Shown piece after piece: positions 36,387 to 45,875 of a stretch of DNA of 64,000 nt. The stretch lies in assembly GCF_023507745.1 (NCBI RefSeq), contig NZ_JALPZO010000164.1:104415-168414 (forward strand), written 5' to 3'. The stretch is from Vreelandella olivaria. GTDB lineage: Bacteria; Pseudomonadota; Gammaproteobacteria; Pseudomonadales; Halomonadaceae. The notes under the pieces were generated by a model. That model was not told where the DNA came from. It worked only from the letters and a program-made list of their open reading frames with translations, and did not search any database. Numbering within the stretch: position 1 is the stretch's first letter; each line of letters opens with the position of its first letter. The translations under genes were made by a program, and so were the position numbers.

Positions 36387-36790
36387 GTAGCCCCCTCATC
36401 AGGGGAACCGTTCACATTGAACATTTCATAATTCCCCTGCTGGGGCGCATAAGCACGATACAAGTCACGCTGCCGCTGCGAAACACCAATCAACTTGCCC
36501 AGTTCATCGCGCCTTGCCACCAAACACCGTCGAATCTCCACATCGTGCTCCAGAATACTCTCAAGCAGGTCAGACTTACCCTTTCTGCCGCTAGTATCCA
36601 GCTCCACAAGCGTGTCCAGCTCGCGAAGCTCCTCGACCAGCATTACATACTGGGTGCGCTGCTCAATGAGTTCTGCCCACTGCTCTGCTTTGGCCAGCTC
36701 ATGCATATGTGTAGCACGAGCGAGTAACTTAGCGTATGCCTCCAACAGCGTTTGCTGGGCCTTCTCACGGGCAGTTTCAGAAGCCGACAT
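36383..36790 (-). CDS. fliT: Flagellar export chaperone FliT
   Basis: A 135-residue, almost entirely helical protein directly after fliS. In enterobacteria FliT is the FliD chaperone and also an inhibitor of FlhDC, which would be relevant because flhDC lies downstream on the same strand. The sequence shows LLEAYAKLLARATHMHELA and EQRTQYVMLVEELREL, consistent with FliT but weakly conserved. The ATG at 36790 has GAGG 6 bases upstream; 36802 is the alternative. The call leans on position and size. Confidence 0.78.
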   Translation of the reverse strand: MSASETAREKAQQTLLEAYAKLLARATHMHELAKAEQWAELIEQRTQYVMLVEELRELDTLVELDTSGRKGKSDLLESILEHDVEIRRCLVARRDELGKLIGVSQRQRDLYRAYAPQQGNYEMFNVNGSPDEGAT

Positions 36791-36798
36791 GTATTGCC

Positions 36799-37215
36799 TC
36801 ACGCACTTTGCTGTTGACCGATTTCACGCCATGCAGAGGCGATATCTTCCAGAAGCCGCTCTGCCTGATCCAGACTCTCTTCGTCATTGCGCAGATTAGC
36901 GGTTAATAATAAGCGAGCAATGTAGTCATAAAGTGAAGCGAGTCGTTCGGCAATCGCCCCACCTTTTTCCTGGTCAAGCGCCGCTGCCAGGCCATTATTG
37001 ATAATATCCAGCGCTTTTGAAATCGACTTGCCTTTCTCGGCAGTATGGCCTGCCTGCATATGTATACGCGCTGCACGGACGGCCGCCTGGGCACCATCAA
37101 ATAGCATAACAATGAGCTGGTGAGGGTCAGCCGACATAACGCCACTTTCTACGCCAACACGCGCATAGGCCTTGGCACCTCGTCCATAGGCTGCGCTACC
37201 GCGAGAGTATGTCAT
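36799..37215 (-). CDS. fliS: Flagellin export chaperone FliS
   Basis: A 138-residue FliS that binds the C-terminus of flagellin and delivers it to FlhA. Conserved features are the N-terminal YGRGAKAYARVGVESGV, the DPHQLIVMLFDGA block and the helical YDYIARLLLTANLRND region. The ATG at 37215 (MTYSRGSAAY) has GAAGGA 9 bases upstream. The extra Cys-rich residues up to 37269 are rejected. Its usual neighbours fliC and fliD are not here. A sigma-28 promoter lies about 100 bases upstream. Confidence 0.95.
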   Translation of the reverse strand: MTYSRGSAAYGRGAKAYARVGVESGVMSADPHQLIVMLFDGAQAAVRAARIHMQAGHTAEKGKSISKALDIINNGLAAALDQEKGGAIAERLASLYDYIARLLLTANLRNDEESLDQAERLLEDIASAWREIGQQQSA

Positions 37216-37316
37216 AAGCGGGCATCCTTCAGTGATAAAACAACAGCTGAGGCAGCACAGCCAACACATGCTGTTTTCGATTCAAAAATGAGCTTTGTAA
37301 GCTCAGCTACCCATGT

Positions 37317-37343
37317 ATATCGGCGCCTGAGAAGCAGACTTTA
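37317..37343 (-). promoter_or_regulatory. Sigma-28 (FliA) promoter for fliS-fliT
   Basis: On the minus strand TAAAGTCT (37343-37336) is followed after exactly 11 bases by GCCGATAT (37324-37317). This differs from TAAAGTTT-N11-GCCGATAA at two positions. Transcription would start about 95 bases before fliS and run through fliT, the second FliK-like gene and the small FlhB-like gene towards flhDC. Confidence 0.85.
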
Positions 37344-37395
37344 ACGTTTGCATACGCTTTCATGGAGAAAAAATGCCTTCCCAACTCACTGCCTC

Positions 37396-39087
37396 CTACG
37401 TAGACACAGCCACTTCCTTGATAGGCCTCCCCAAGCGCTCAAAAACATCGCCGCTTACGGTCGCACCCAGCGTATCACGCATAGGCGGCTCAGCCCGCTC
37501 CGTAAGCACTACCTCAGACGGAGCTCCAGTGCCGTCAAGACGCACTACCCAGGCTAACTGTGCGCTCGAAAAGTGAGCAAGCGAACCTACCGGCAGTGCT
37601 TTAAAATGCTCGATATAACGCTTGATCCAACGCGGGTCAAGTTGATGGGAATGGCTCAGCAAATGCCGATAAATCTGCTGAATGGTTCTTGCCGGTCGAT
37701 CTACGCGGTCGCGGCGCATCGCCTCTACTACATCGACAATTGCACTGGCTTTAGCCAGCTCGTTAATATCGCTCCCCGTTAAACCTGCTGGATAACCACT
37801 GCCATCCAATCGCTCGTTTATTCCACCGATAACCGCCTGGACAATCGTGGCAGAGAGCCATTGGCACCCTTGCAGCCGACTCATAAGCAATGTCACATGC
37901 TCGCTCATCGCTTGACGATGGCTGGCCTCAAAATCAGGGGCTTTAAAGATCACTTGAGGGACAAGTGCTTTACCTAAATCATGTATCAGGCCACTCGCCA
38001 CAATTGCTTTTCGAACATCATGGGGCATATTATCTCCCACCAGATCAAGCAAGTGCACTGCAACCGCAATGCCGTGGCGTACCAGCAGAGGCTCCGGCGC
38101 CAGACAGCGCGTTGCAAACAGCAATGCCTGGCGATCTTCTTCGTGGAGAGCCAGCAACCGGTCTGCGTTACGCGAAAGCTGTCGCGAATCAATATCGCCA
38201 CCCTGCTGTAGCAACAGCAACTGAGCATCCAAGTAAGCCGCTACCTTCACAAGGCGCCGCGCCATGGAAGTTGCGTATCGCCTTATATCGCGGCGCCCCA
38301 AGCGCTCAGTGTCAGCGGCTCGCTTGCCAGGCTGCTCAAAAAGCGGTGAGGAGTGTCGGTCATCTTGCGTTTCTTTTTTATAGCGTGCTGCTTCGCGCTC
38401 TATTTCACACACGAAGTACCAGATCTGCCGCGCCTGCTCGACAGTACCATTAACAAACTGAAACCCAACGCGCAGAAGGTGTCGCTCAGGATCCATCTTT
38501 TGGTGACGGGCTACCCCACTCAATTCAAAGTAAGTGCCGTTAGGAAAGGTAAACGCCAGTTTCAGCGGCTGATCCGCCTCAGCAAGGACGCCACTTGCCA
38601 TCAAGGGCAGCTCAATCTGGCAGCCATTCTGGGAAAGATCGCGCAGTTCACCTGAAATACTTTTATCGCTTTCGCTAAAAACTGCAGTGGAAACCACCAT
38701 TCCCATACGCAGCTCTGCTCGAAACGACTCACGCCGCTGCAACACATCGACAGAAACAGGATAGTCACTACAACATAGAAAGCGCCCACCCGAGCGGCGC
38801 GTTTCTGTCAAAGAGAGTAGCGACGTGCGCACAACTTTGCCCTGCGACTGACCACGTAAAAAAAACTGCTCTCCCTGCTGCAGGCGACTCAAAAGATAGT
38901 TGACAGAAGATAAATCCATCACAAGGGTTTCCCCTTCGTACTGCTCCATCAATACAACAGGTTCTGGACGCCCCTCCATGGATGCCAAACAAAGCGACAC
39001 CCCACCACTCTCAATCATGACCCTCAAAAGAGTACTGATTGCCACGGGGCTAGTAACGCGTTCATATTCACCTTGCTGGACTGACAT
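37396..39087 (-). CDS. YcgR-like PilZ protein fused to a degenerate HD-GYP domain
   Basis: A 563-residue protein. Residues 1-110 look like the YcgR N-terminal domain. The PilZ c-di-GMP-binding domain (about 112-215) has the RRESFR arginine motif (about 115) and DLSQNG (about 149). Residues 300-500 are HD-GYP-like: IHDLGK (about 366) is intact, as is a later SEH, but the HHExxDGxGYP signature reads INERLDGSGYP, so the HH metal ligands are gone. The N-terminal half suggests a flagellar brake acting at the stator/rotor; the C-terminal half may be a weak phosphodiesterase, a c-di-GMP sensor or inactive. The ATG at 39087 has GAGG upstream. Confidence 0.85.
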   Translation of the reverse strand: MSVQQGEYERVTSPVAISTLLRVMIESGGVSLCLASMEGRPEPVVLMEQYEGETLVMDLSSVNYLLSRLQQGEQFFLRGQSQGKVVRTSLLSLTETRRSGGRFLCCSDYPVSVDVLQRRESFRAELRMGMVVSTAVFSESDKSISGELRDLSQNGCQIELPLMASGVLAEADQPLKLAFTFPNGTYFELSGVARHQKMDPERHLLRVGFQFVNGTVEQARQIWYFVCEIEREAARYKKETQDDRHSSPLFEQPGKRAADTERLGRRDIRRYATSMARRLVKVAAYLDAQLLLLQQGGDIDSRQLSRNADRLLALHEEDRQALLFATRCLAPEPLLVRHGIAVAVHLLDLVGDNMPHDVRKAIVASGLIHDLGKALVPQVIFKAPDFEASHRQAMSEHVTLLMSRLQGCQWLSATIVQAVIGGINERLDGSGYPAGLTGSDINELAKASAIVDVVEAMRRDRVDRPARTIQQIYRHLLSHSHQLDPRWIKRYIEHFKALPVGSLAHFSSAQLAWVVRLDGTGAPSEVVLTERAEPPMRDTLGATVSGDVFERLGRPIKEVAVST

Positions 39088-39417
39088 GCTCGCCTCTCTG
39101 TCCCCTACCACAGTTATTGTATGACGCCTACCACAAAGCGTCAGAGCATACTAAGTGCTTATCACAAGCCGTTACACCCGCAGACCTAATCACGCTGTTC
39201 TTTTTATTTATCATTGAAGCGATACAGCATCGCCCTGGCGATACTGCTGCTATAGTTATAGAGTCCATCCAAGAAAGCAAAAAATAAAGTTTGTCATGCA
39301 TCCGCCGATAGCTATGGAGAGACCCCCTTTCCATGTCCAAGCACTTGTCGGTCTCTATGCCTTTGCACCCTGCTACGCTACCTAGCCATCAGGCTTATCT
39401 TTGGAGGAACGTCATTT
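39088..39417. other. Divergent intergenic region between the PilZ/HD-GYP gene and flaG
   Basis: This 330-base gap contains no gene I can support. It holds the flaG sigma-28 promoter (39285-39311) and an ATCGCC/GGCGAT palindrome near 39230. The roughly 105-base flaG leader contains an ATG-led frame without a ribosome site, which I do not accept as a gene. No clear promoter for the minus-strand gene was recognised. Confidence 0.6.
39285..39311 (+). promoter_or_regulatory. Sigma-28 (FliA) promoter for flaG
   Basis: TAAAGTTT (39285-39292), an 11-base spacer, then GCCGATAG (39304-39311). It matches the E. coli consensus TAAAGTTT-N11-GCCGATAA at all positions but the last, making it the best FliA site in the window. 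It lies 106 bases upstream of the flaG start. Confidence 0.92.
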
Positions 39418-39777
39418 ATGGGCCCACTGCCAATAGACAGCACATCTACAACGCTGCCAACATCTTCGCCAACAACTCTCTCCTTACGCCAGGAGCTTGA
39501 GAACAAACTCAATCTCTTAGTGACAGAGGAACAACCGGCGCCTTCCAACAGCGCAATAACGCAAGCGGAACTTGTTGAGCCAGTACAGCGTATTAATGAC
39601 GTTTTGCGCCCCCGCGGCCTTGAGTTTGATATCAGCGAACAATCCGCACGCATTATTACCAGGGTAATTGATCGGGAAACAGGAGATGTCATTCGCCAAA
39701 TACCAGCAGAAGAGGTATTGCTGGTCGCCGAACGGTTAGAAGAAATACAGGGTCGCTTGATCTCGCTGGAGGCATAA
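39418..39777 (+). CDS. flaG: FlaG family flagellar protein
   Basis: A 119-residue FlaG-type protein. The N-terminal 60 residues are Ser/Thr-rich. The conserved C-terminal part reads INDVLRPRGLEFDISEQSA, then VIDRETGDVIRQIPAEEVL. FlaG affects filament length in polarly flagellated bacteria and usually lies between fliC and fliD; neither is in this window, so it stands alone. A GGAGG lies about 10 bases before the ATG. It is a single-gene sigma-28 transcript, convergent with fliE. Confidence 0.88.
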   Translation: MGPLPIDSTSTTLPTSSPTTLSLRQELENKLNLLVTEEQPAPSNSAITQAELVEPVQRINDVLRPRGLEFDISEQSARIITRVIDRETGDVIRQIPAEEVLLVAERLEEIQGRLISLEA

Positions 39778-39800
39778 TCAAAATAAACAGTCAATTGCGA

Positions 39801-39898
39801 GCGAACGCTTAAAAGCACCCCACACTCAGCAGGAAAGCAAGTGATGAATTCCGCTAGCGTTCGCCACTCTCATGCATGAGATCCACTCCACGCGGAGT
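39801..39898. repeat. Cluster of inverted repeats between flaG and fliE
   Basis: GCGAACGCT (39801-39809) pairs perfectly with AGCGTTCGC (39856-39864). A 14-base perfect palindrome TCTCATGCATGAGA occupies 39868-39881, and ACTCC/GGAGT (39885-39889 with 39894-39898) forms a small hairpin just after the fliE stop. Together they probably end the two converging transcripts, although no T-runs are present. Confidence 0.5.
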
Positions 39899-39914
39899 AA
39901 CACGCTCGCGAAAG

Positions 39915-40241
39915 TTACACCTGCATATTCATGACATCACGATACGCAGTAACCAGGCGATTGCGCACTTGCAGGCCCATCTGAAAGGCAACGCTCGCTT
40001 TCTGCATATCCACCATCACGTCATTTAACTCGACGTTAGGCTCTCCCGCCTGAAATGCCATCGCTTTCGAATTCGCTGTTTGCTGCAAGCGGTTAATACG
40101 TTGAATTGAGGCCTGAAGCTCACTACCAAAGCCACTTTGACCAACAGTGGTAGAGACATGCTCGCCTTTAGCAGGCTGAGCCGCCTGGGATGCCAAGCCC
40201 TGCATTTGCTGCAGCGCTGACTGTATGGAAGGTGAACTCAT
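39915..40241 (-). CDS. fliE: Flagellar hook-basal body protein FliE
   Basis: A 108-residue FliE, the adaptor that joins the MS ring to the rod. The C-terminal half shows the family features NDVMVDMQKASVAFQMGLQVRN and the ending AYRDVMNMQV. It is transcribed alone, away from the fliF operon, as in E. coli. The ATG at 40241 has GAGG 7 bases upstream; the ATG at 40247 is also possible. Confidence 0.95.
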   Translation of the reverse strand: MSSPSIQSALQQMQGLASQAAQPAKGEHVSTTVGQSGFGSELQASIQRINRLQQTANSKAMAFQAGEPNVELNDVMVDMQKASVAFQMGLQVRNRLVTAYRDVMNMQV

Positions 40242-40322
40242 ACGCATGCCTCATTCGCATAAAAGTAAAATAATACCAACAGCCTACCACTGGTTGCACA
40301 AGACTCATACGAACAAATAGAC

Positions 40323-40343
40323 ACGAAAAGCCAAGCTTTTCGT
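40323..40343. promoter_or_regulatory. Perfect inverted repeat in the fliE/fliF divergent region
   Basis: ACGAAAAGC (40323-40331) and GCTTTTCGT (40335-40343) form a 9-base perfect palindrome with a CAA spacer. It is flanked by GAACAAATAG on the left and TTCATTTATGG on the right, which loosely resemble inverted FlhDC half-sites. It lies about 80 bases from the fliE start and 155 from fliF. An operator for both operons is plausible but unproven. Confidence 0.35.
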
Positions 40344-40497
40344 TCATTTATGGTCGACGTCCGCCGGGATAATGATCTTCATCACAATTCCGCTTTATTT
40401 TTTCTGCGGATAACCGCGATTGACGGATATAGCCTATGCCTTCTTTGGTGATGCGCCTGGGCCGACATCGGTTTTGCCTGTTCTCCTGGAGGAGCGC

Positions 40498-42249
40498 ATG
40501 AGTGAAACTGGTGCTACGGCAGGCCGTCAGAACAGTACGCCCCCAAAAGCCCCACGCAGTGGCACAACAGACAGTGACTCAAAAAGCACCTTGACGATTG
40601 AGCGCGTGCTTCAACAGCTGCGTGGCAATCCATTAGTGGTGCTTTTGATCGCTGCAGCTGCTTCCATCGCAATTATTGCAGCCCTATTCATGTGGGCCAG
40701 TAGCCCGGAATATCGCGTTCTTTATAGCAATCTAAGCGAGGCCGATGGCGGGCGCATCATCACCGAACTGGATAACCGAGGCATTCCTTACCAGTTCAGC
40801 GAGGGCGGACAGGCACTTTTAGTGCCAAGCAATCAGGTACATATGCTTAGGCTGCAACTTGCCGAACAGGGATTACCTCGCGGTGGCAATCTTGGCCTTG
40901 AGCTGATGGATAATCAGGCCTTCGGTATCAGCCAGTTTGCGGAGCAGGTGAACTTCCAGCGTGGCCTGGAAGGCGAGCTGGCGCGTTCTATCGAATCCCT
41001 AGGCCCGGTTGAAAGGGTGCGTGTCCACCTTTCAATGGCCAAGCCTTCTGTCTTTATCCGCGACCGTGAGCCTGCCAAGGCATCTGTGGTACTGACACTC
41101 TTACCTGGCCGGATATTGGGTGAAGGTCAAGTCAGCGCTATTGTACATATGGTTTCAAGTAGCGTTCCTGAACTCTCTGTCGAAGATGTCACCGTCGTCG
41201 ATCAAAATGGTCGATTGCTTTCTGTCAAGTCCCGTCAGGGCAATGATCTGGATGGCACTCAATTAGAGTATATAGCCGAGGTAGAGCGCTCTTACCAGCG
41301 CCGTATAGAGAACATTCTTTCGCCCATTTTGGGCAGTGAAAATGTTCGTGCACAGGTCGCAGCCCAAATCGATTTTTCCCGTCGTGAACAAACCTCTGAA
41401 CGCTACGGCCCTAATCAGGCACCGAATGAATCCTCTGTGCGCAGCCGCCAGCTAAGCCTTGCATTCGATGGCGAAGACCCACTGGCAACCGGTATACCCG
41501 GGGCTTTGAGTAATACCCCCCCAGGCGCGGCCCCCTCCCCTATTAATCAGGAAGAGACGGAGGATGGAGACACAGAGGTACCCGATAACGCACTACGTAA
41601 CCTGCGCCAGGATGATGTTATTAACTACGAGGTTGACCGCAGTATTGAGCACATCCAACATAGGCTTGGGCAGATTCAGCGCTTATCTGCAGCCGTCGTC
41701 GTCAATTTCCGTCGTATTATCAATGACGAAGGCGAAATTGAGCAAGTTGCCCTCACTGATGAAGAGGTCGCGCAGCTAGAGCGCCTGGTACAGCAAGCCA
41801 TGGGCTTCTCCCAAGCGCGGGGTGACCAGGTTGAAGTTGTTAATACGCCTTTTGCCAGCATAGACGATGACAGCTCAGAACCCGCTTGGTGGCAACAGCC
41901 CGATACACTGTCCATTGCGTCAACACTGGGGCGCTACCTAGTCGTGGCGATTGCAACACTACTGCTTTACTTGCTGATTCTGCGCCCACTTATCAAGCGC
42001 TACACACAGCCTCCTGCCCTGGCAACGGCTATGCCTGGCGGCACTTTCAGCACTCAGATCGGCGGCGAAGAGGATGATCAGGAAGTCGCAGACTCTGTTG
42101 AGGAAGAGGATACTTATAGCAGCAAACCCACGCGGCGACGTAAGACGTCTTTATACGAACACAATCTTAACGATTTACGGGAAATGGCTCAGGAGGACCC
42201 CCGTATGGTCGCGATGATTATTCGCAGCTGGATGAATGCAAATGAGTAG
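40498..42249 (+). CDS. fliF: Flagellar MS-ring protein FliF
   Basis: A 583-residue FliF that forms the inner-membrane MS ring around the export gate. TM1 is about residues 45-68 ([19 protein letters not shown]) and TM2 about 475-500 ([19 protein letters not shown]). The periplasmic ring-building part lies between, with [20 protein letters not shown] and [19 protein letters not shown]. The C-terminus, [13 protein letters not shown], is the FliG-binding helix. The ATG at 40498 has GGAGG 5 bases upstream; the frame upstream to 40420 is rejected. It is the first gene of the fliFGHIJK group. Confidence 0.97.
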   Translation: MSETGATAGRQNSTPPKAPRSGTTDSDSKSTLTIERVLQQLRGNPLVVLLIAAAASIAIIAALFMWASSPEYRVLYSNLSEADGGRIITELDNRGIPYQFSEGGQALLVPSNQVHMLRLQLAEQGLPRGGNLGLELMDNQAFGISQFAEQVNFQRGLEGELARSIESLGPVERVRVHLSMAKPSVFIRDREPAKASVVLTLLPGRILGEGQVSAIVHMVSSSVPELSVEDVTVVDQNGRLLSVKSRQGNDLDGTQLEYIAEVERSYQRRIENILSPILGSENVRAQVAAQIDFSRREQTSERYGPNQAPNESSVRSRQLSLAFDGEDPLATGIPGALSNTPPGAAPSPINQEETEDGDTEVPDNALRNLRQDDVINYEVDRSIEHIQHRLGQIQRLSAAVVVNFRRIINDEGEIEQVALTDEEVAQLERLVQQAMGFSQARGDQVEVVNTPFASIDDDSSEPAWWQQPDTLSIASTLGRYLVVAIATLLLYLLILRPLIKRYTQPPALATAMPGGTFSTQIGGEEDDQEVADSVEEEDTYSSKPTRRRKTSLYEHNLNDLREMAQEDPRMVAMIIRSWMNANE

Positions 42250-43249
42250 CCTGATTGCCGAAATGACCGGCGCCCGTAAAAGCGCCATTCTCCTGCTTGC
42301 TCTTGATGAGGATAGCGCCGCGGAGGTGTTTAAGTTTCTCAGCGCCAATGAAGTGCAAGAAATCAGTATGGAAATGGCGCGCCTGCATCAAGTATCTCAT
42401 GAAGATATGAAAGCCGTACTGGAGGCATTCCATCAAGAGACAGAAGAGTTTGTGGCCCTTAACCTCAACTCAAGCGAACATATTCGCTCCGTGCTTACCA
42501 AGGCACTTGGCAGCGAACGCGCTACCAGTCTTATTGAAGATATTCTTGAAAGCACAGGTGGGAACTCAGGTATCGACACCCTGAACCTGATGGAAGCGTC
42601 CATGGTATCGGAACTGATTCGTGATGAGCACCCGCAGATCATTGCGACTATTCTGGTACATCTGGACAGACATCAGGCTGCGGATATTCTTGAGCTGTTT
42701 GAGGAAAAACTACGTAACGACGTGGTGTTGCGTATTGCAACCTTTAGTGGTGTTCAGCCAGCAGCACTGCAAGAGCTCACCGAAGTGCTTACCAGTATGC
42801 TGGATGGCCAGAACCTCAAGCGCAGCAAAATGGGCGGCGTAAGAACGGCTGCCGAAATTCTCAACCTGATGAACTCTGCTCAGGAAGAAGTGGCCATCGA
42901 AACCGTTCGCTCTCACAGCGAAGATCTTGCCCAAAAAATTATCGACGAAATGTTCCTGTTCGAGAATCTGCTCGATCTGGACAACCGCGCGATTCAAATG
43001 GTGCTTCAAGAAGTTGAGACCAACTCTCTGGTGGTGGCACTCAAAGGTGCCCAGGATGCTCTGGTCGACAAATTCCTACGTAATATGTCTCAACGGGCAG
43101 CGGATCTTGTACGCGAAGATATGGAAGCCCGGGGTCCTATACGGGTTTCTCAGGTGGAAACAGAGCAAAAAGCCATTTTGCAGGTGGTTCGCCGCTTAGC
43201 GGATTCTGGTGAAATTGTCCTGGCGGGTGGAGACGATGAGTATGTCTAA
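42242..43249 (+). CDS. fliG: Flagellar rotor switch protein FliG
   Basis: A 335-residue FliG that links the MS ring to the C ring and receives torque from the stators. Conserved are [20 protein letters not shown] at the N-terminus, the [14 protein letters not shown] middle-domain block with PxxD-type contacts to FliM, and the charged C-terminal torque helix region [17 protein letters not shown]. It overlaps the fliF stop by 8 bases. The ATG at 42242 is chosen over that at 42236 by fit to the family; both lack a strong ribosome site. Confidence 0.97.
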   Translation: MSSLIAEMTGARKSAILLLALDEDSAAEVFKFLSANEVQEISMEMARLHQVSHEDMKAVLEAFHQETEEFVALNLNSSEHIRSVLTKALGSERATSLIEDILESTGGNSGIDTLNLMEASMVSELIRDEHPQIIATILVHLDRHQAADILELFEEKLRNDVVLRIATFSGVQPAALQELTEVLTSMLDGQNLKRSKMGGVRTAAEILNLMNSAQEEVAIETVRSHSEDLAQKIIDEMFLFENLLDLDNRAIQMVLQEVETNSLVVALKGAQDALVDKFLRNMSQRAADLVREDMEARGPIRVSQVETEQKAILQVVRRLADSGEIVLAGGDDEYV

Positions 43250-44000
43250 TACTCATGCACCTGAATTTGACCGTCATGGCAACTGGCGGCGCTGGCAGAT
43301 GGATGAGCTGGCGGCAGACAGCGCTAGCCCTCACTCAGGCGCACCCTCTGCCCAACAGCGCAAAGTGGCTGCCGCGCAACGCGCTGCTGAACAGGCACGC
43401 CAGCGTGAGCAACAGGAGCGCCAAGCGCTTTATGAGCGTATTCGTCAGCAAGCAGAAGAAGAGGGTTATCAGGCAGGCCTGGCCCGCGGGCACCAGGAGG
43501 GCCTTGAACAAGGCCTTAAAGAGGGTCATGCCCAGGCAGAAGAAGAGCTTAAACAGCAAGTTCGCCAAACCGTCGCGCCGCTGCACTCATTAGCGAAACA
43601 GTTCTCGGATGCACTGGAAAGAATTGATGACACTGTTGCCCACGACCTGGTTGAGCTTGCTCTTGCCACGGGCAAGCAGTTGGCAGCCAAAGCTATCCAG
43701 GAAAGCCCGGAGCAAATTCTGGACATTGTGCGCGACCTTCTGCATACCGAGCCACCACTGGTTGGGCAGCAGCGCTTATGGTTAAACCCAAAAGACCATG
43801 AACTGGTACAAGAGCACATGGGCAGCGAGCTTAGCGCCGCCAACTGGACGCTCCAGCCTGACGACCAGTTAGCCCGTGGTGGCTGCCGTGTTACCAGCGC
43901 CCAGGGCGAACTGGATGCTACGTTTGAAAGCCGCTGGCAGACTGTCTGTGCCCAACTGCGTAAGCGACATCATAGCAGCAACACTTCGCCTTCTTCGTAG
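43236..44000 (+). CDS. fliH: Flagellar export regulator FliH
   Basis: A 254-residue FliH that holds the FliI ATPase and couples it to the C ring through FliN. The N-terminal part has the tryptophans in NWRRWQ used to reach the gate. Residues about 85-125 carry GxxxG-type repeats ([20 protein letters not shown]). The C-terminal domain binds FliI. The ATG at 43236 overlaps fliG by 14 bases and has GGTGG 5 bases upstream; the ATG at 43242 is the alternative. Confidence 0.94.
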   Translation: MSMSNTHAPEFDRHGNWRRWQMDELAADSASPHSGAPSAQQRKVAAAQRAAEQARQREQQERQALYERIRQQAEEEGYQAGLARGHQEGLEQGLKEGHAQAEEELKQQVRQTVAPLHSLAKQFSDALERIDDTVAHDLVELALATGKQLAAKAIQESPEQILDIVRDLLHTEPPLVGQQRLWLNPKDHELVQEHMGSELSAANWTLQPDDQLARGGCRVTSAQGELDATFESRWQTVCAQLRKRHHSSNTSPSS

Positions 44001-44008
44001 GTAATGCA

Positions 44009-45397
44009 ATGAGCAACGCAACCTGCCCACACCAACACCGCTGGCGTAAAGCACTGCATCGCACGACACAACGCGTCAGTTGCCTGCCCCATCACCGGAA
44101 AAGTGGCCGAGTCATTCGTGCGACTGGTATGGTGATTGAGGTGGTGGGATTACGGGTAGCCGTGGGAAGTACGTGCCGTATCGAATTGCCAGGAGCAGAT
44201 GGACGGCTAAATGACAGTGACCGGCATGCAGAGGCGGAAGTCGTGGGCTTTTCTGGCGATAAACTGTTCCTTATGCCACTGGAAGAGATCTCAGGGTTAA
44301 TGCCAGGTGCCAGAGTATCCCCCCTCACTGATGGTAAGGGCCATAGCGCTCGCCGCTTTCCTATTGGCGATGAGTTACTGGGTCGGGTGCTGGATGGCAA
44401 TGGCCTCCCGCTTGATGACCGGGAAAGTATTGATGAGGTACCACGGGCAACCCTTAAGGCAACGCCTTTAAACCCTCTGTCCCGCGCGCCGATTGACGTA
44501 CAGATCGATGTTGGTATCCGGGCTATTAATGCACTGCTGAGTGTTGGCCGGGGGCAACGTATGGGGCTGTTTGCAGGCTCAGGAGTCGGTAAATCCGTTT
44601 TGCTGGGAATGATGGCGCGCTATACTCAGGCGGATGTGATCGTGGTGGGCCTGATTGGCGAACGGGGCCGAGAAGTACAGGATTTTATTGATAATATATT
44701 AGGATCGGAAGGTCGAAGACGCTCGGTTGTTGTGGCGGCACCGGCAGACACCTCACCACTCCAACGTCTTCAGGGGGCAGCTTATGCAACGCGCCTCGCG
44801 GAAGGGTTCCGTGATGCTGGTCGCAATGTGTTACTCATCATGGACTCATTAACCCGCTATGCCATGGCACAACGTGAAATTGCCCTCGCAATTGGCGAAC
44901 CACCCGCCACAAAAGGTTATCCACCCTCCGTGTTTGCCAAGCTACCCAGCCTGGTCGAGCGAGCAGGTAATGCAGAGCGAGGAGGCGGCTCCATCACTGC
45001 TTTTTACACGGTGCTGACCGAAGGCGATGATCAGCAAGATCCTATTGCGGACTCCGCGAGGGCAATTCTAGACGGTCATATTGTGTTATCACGTAATCTT
45101 GCTGAGGCGGGTCACTATCCCGCCATCGATATTGAGGCATCAATCAGCCGGGCAATAACGGCCATAGCAACACCGGAGCAACTGCAGGCAGCGCGCACCT
45201 TTAAACAGCTTTTTTCACGCTACCAGCGCAATCGTGACCTCATTAGTGTAGGTGCCTATAGCCCTGGGCACGACCCAAGGCTGGATGAGGCGGTTAATCG
45301 TTTTCCTGAGCTGGAGCGTTTCCTTCAACAAAATATTGATGAATGTGCATCGTTTGAAGATTCACTCCAAGCACTGTACGCAGTAGTGGGAGGCTAA
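44009..45397 (+). CDS. fliI: Flagellar export ATPase FliI
   Basis: A 462-residue ATPase related to F1-beta that drives unfolding and release of export cargo. The Walker A is [11 protein letters not shown] (about 188-198). It also shows [16 protein letters not shown], the Walker B strand [12 protein letters not shown], and the [16 protein letters not shown] segment. It lies 8 bases after fliH. Length and motifs are standard. Confidence 0.97.
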   Translation: MSNATCPHQHRWRKALHRTTQRVSCLPHHRKSGRVIRATGMVIEVVGLRVAVGSTCRIELPGADGRLNDSDRHAEAEVVGFSGDKLFLMPLEEISGLMPGARVSPLTDGKGHSARRFPIGDELLGRVLDGNGLPLDDRESIDEVPRATLKATPLNPLSRAPIDVQIDVGIRAINALLSVGRGQRMGLFAGSGVGKSVLLGMMARYTQADVIVVGLIGERGREVQDFIDNILGSEGRRRSVVVAAPADTSPLQRLQGAAYATRLAEGFRDAGRNVLLIMDSLTRYAMAQREIALAIGEPPATKGYPPSVFAKLPSLVERAGNAERGGGSITAFYTVLTEGDDQQDPIADSARAILDGHIVLSRNLAEAGHYPAIDIEASISRAITAIATPEQLQAARTFKQLFSRYQRNRDLISVGAYSPGHDPRLDEAVNRFPELERFLQQNIDECASFEDSLQALYAVVGG

Positions 45398-45399
45398 CA

Positions 45400-45852
45400 A
45401 TGAGTCATTCACAGCTCGATATGCTGACCGGCTTAGCCCGCGATGCCAGAGATCAAGCAGGCAAACTGCTGGCGGAAGAGCGCCAAACCCAGCAGCAGAC
45501 AGAAGCGCAACTACAATCGCTCAACCGATATCGCGCAGAGTATGCTGAACGTTTACAGCAGGCAATGCGTGATGGTATCGACCCCGCTACAATGTATAAC
45601 TATCAGCAGTTTCTAGCCTCGCTTGATGCTGCGCTTAGCCGCGCCCGACAAGCGCTGGCCGCCCAACAGAAACGCGTACAGCAAAGCCAGCAACATTGGC
45701 AACAAGAGCAGCGTAAACTCTCTTCCTACGATACACTGGCATCGCGCCGGTTATTAGAGGAGCACCGCCGCCAAGAGCGTCATGAGCAAAAAGCCAGTGA
45801 TGAGTTTGTCACCAGCCGTCTGGCTCGCCAATCGACTGATAAACCGAATTAG
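45400..45852 (+). CDS. fliJ: Flagellar export chaperone FliJ
   Basis: A 150-residue coiled-coil protein rich in Gln, Arg and Ala, beginning 2 bases after fliI. Its position and helical character identify it as FliJ, the stalk-like protein that connects the FliI ring to FlhA. Typical segments are AEERQTQQQTEAQLQSLNRY and YQQFLASLDAALSRA. The sequence itself is weakly conserved, so context carries much of the weight. Confidence 0.9.
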   Translation: MSHSQLDMLTGLARDARDQAGKLLAEERQTQQQTEAQLQSLNRYRAEYAERLQQAMRDGIDPATMYNYQQFLASLDAALSRARQALAAQQKRVQQSQQHWQQEQRKLSSYDTLASRRLLEEHRRQERHEQKASDEFVTSRLARQSTDKPN

Positions 45853-45875
45853 CGTCGCGCCGGGGAACTGTACTT

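Noticed and set aside
39336..39480. A small gene in the flaG leader (ATG near 39332)
   Set aside because: It has no ribosome site, runs into flaG in another frame and shows no recognisable product.
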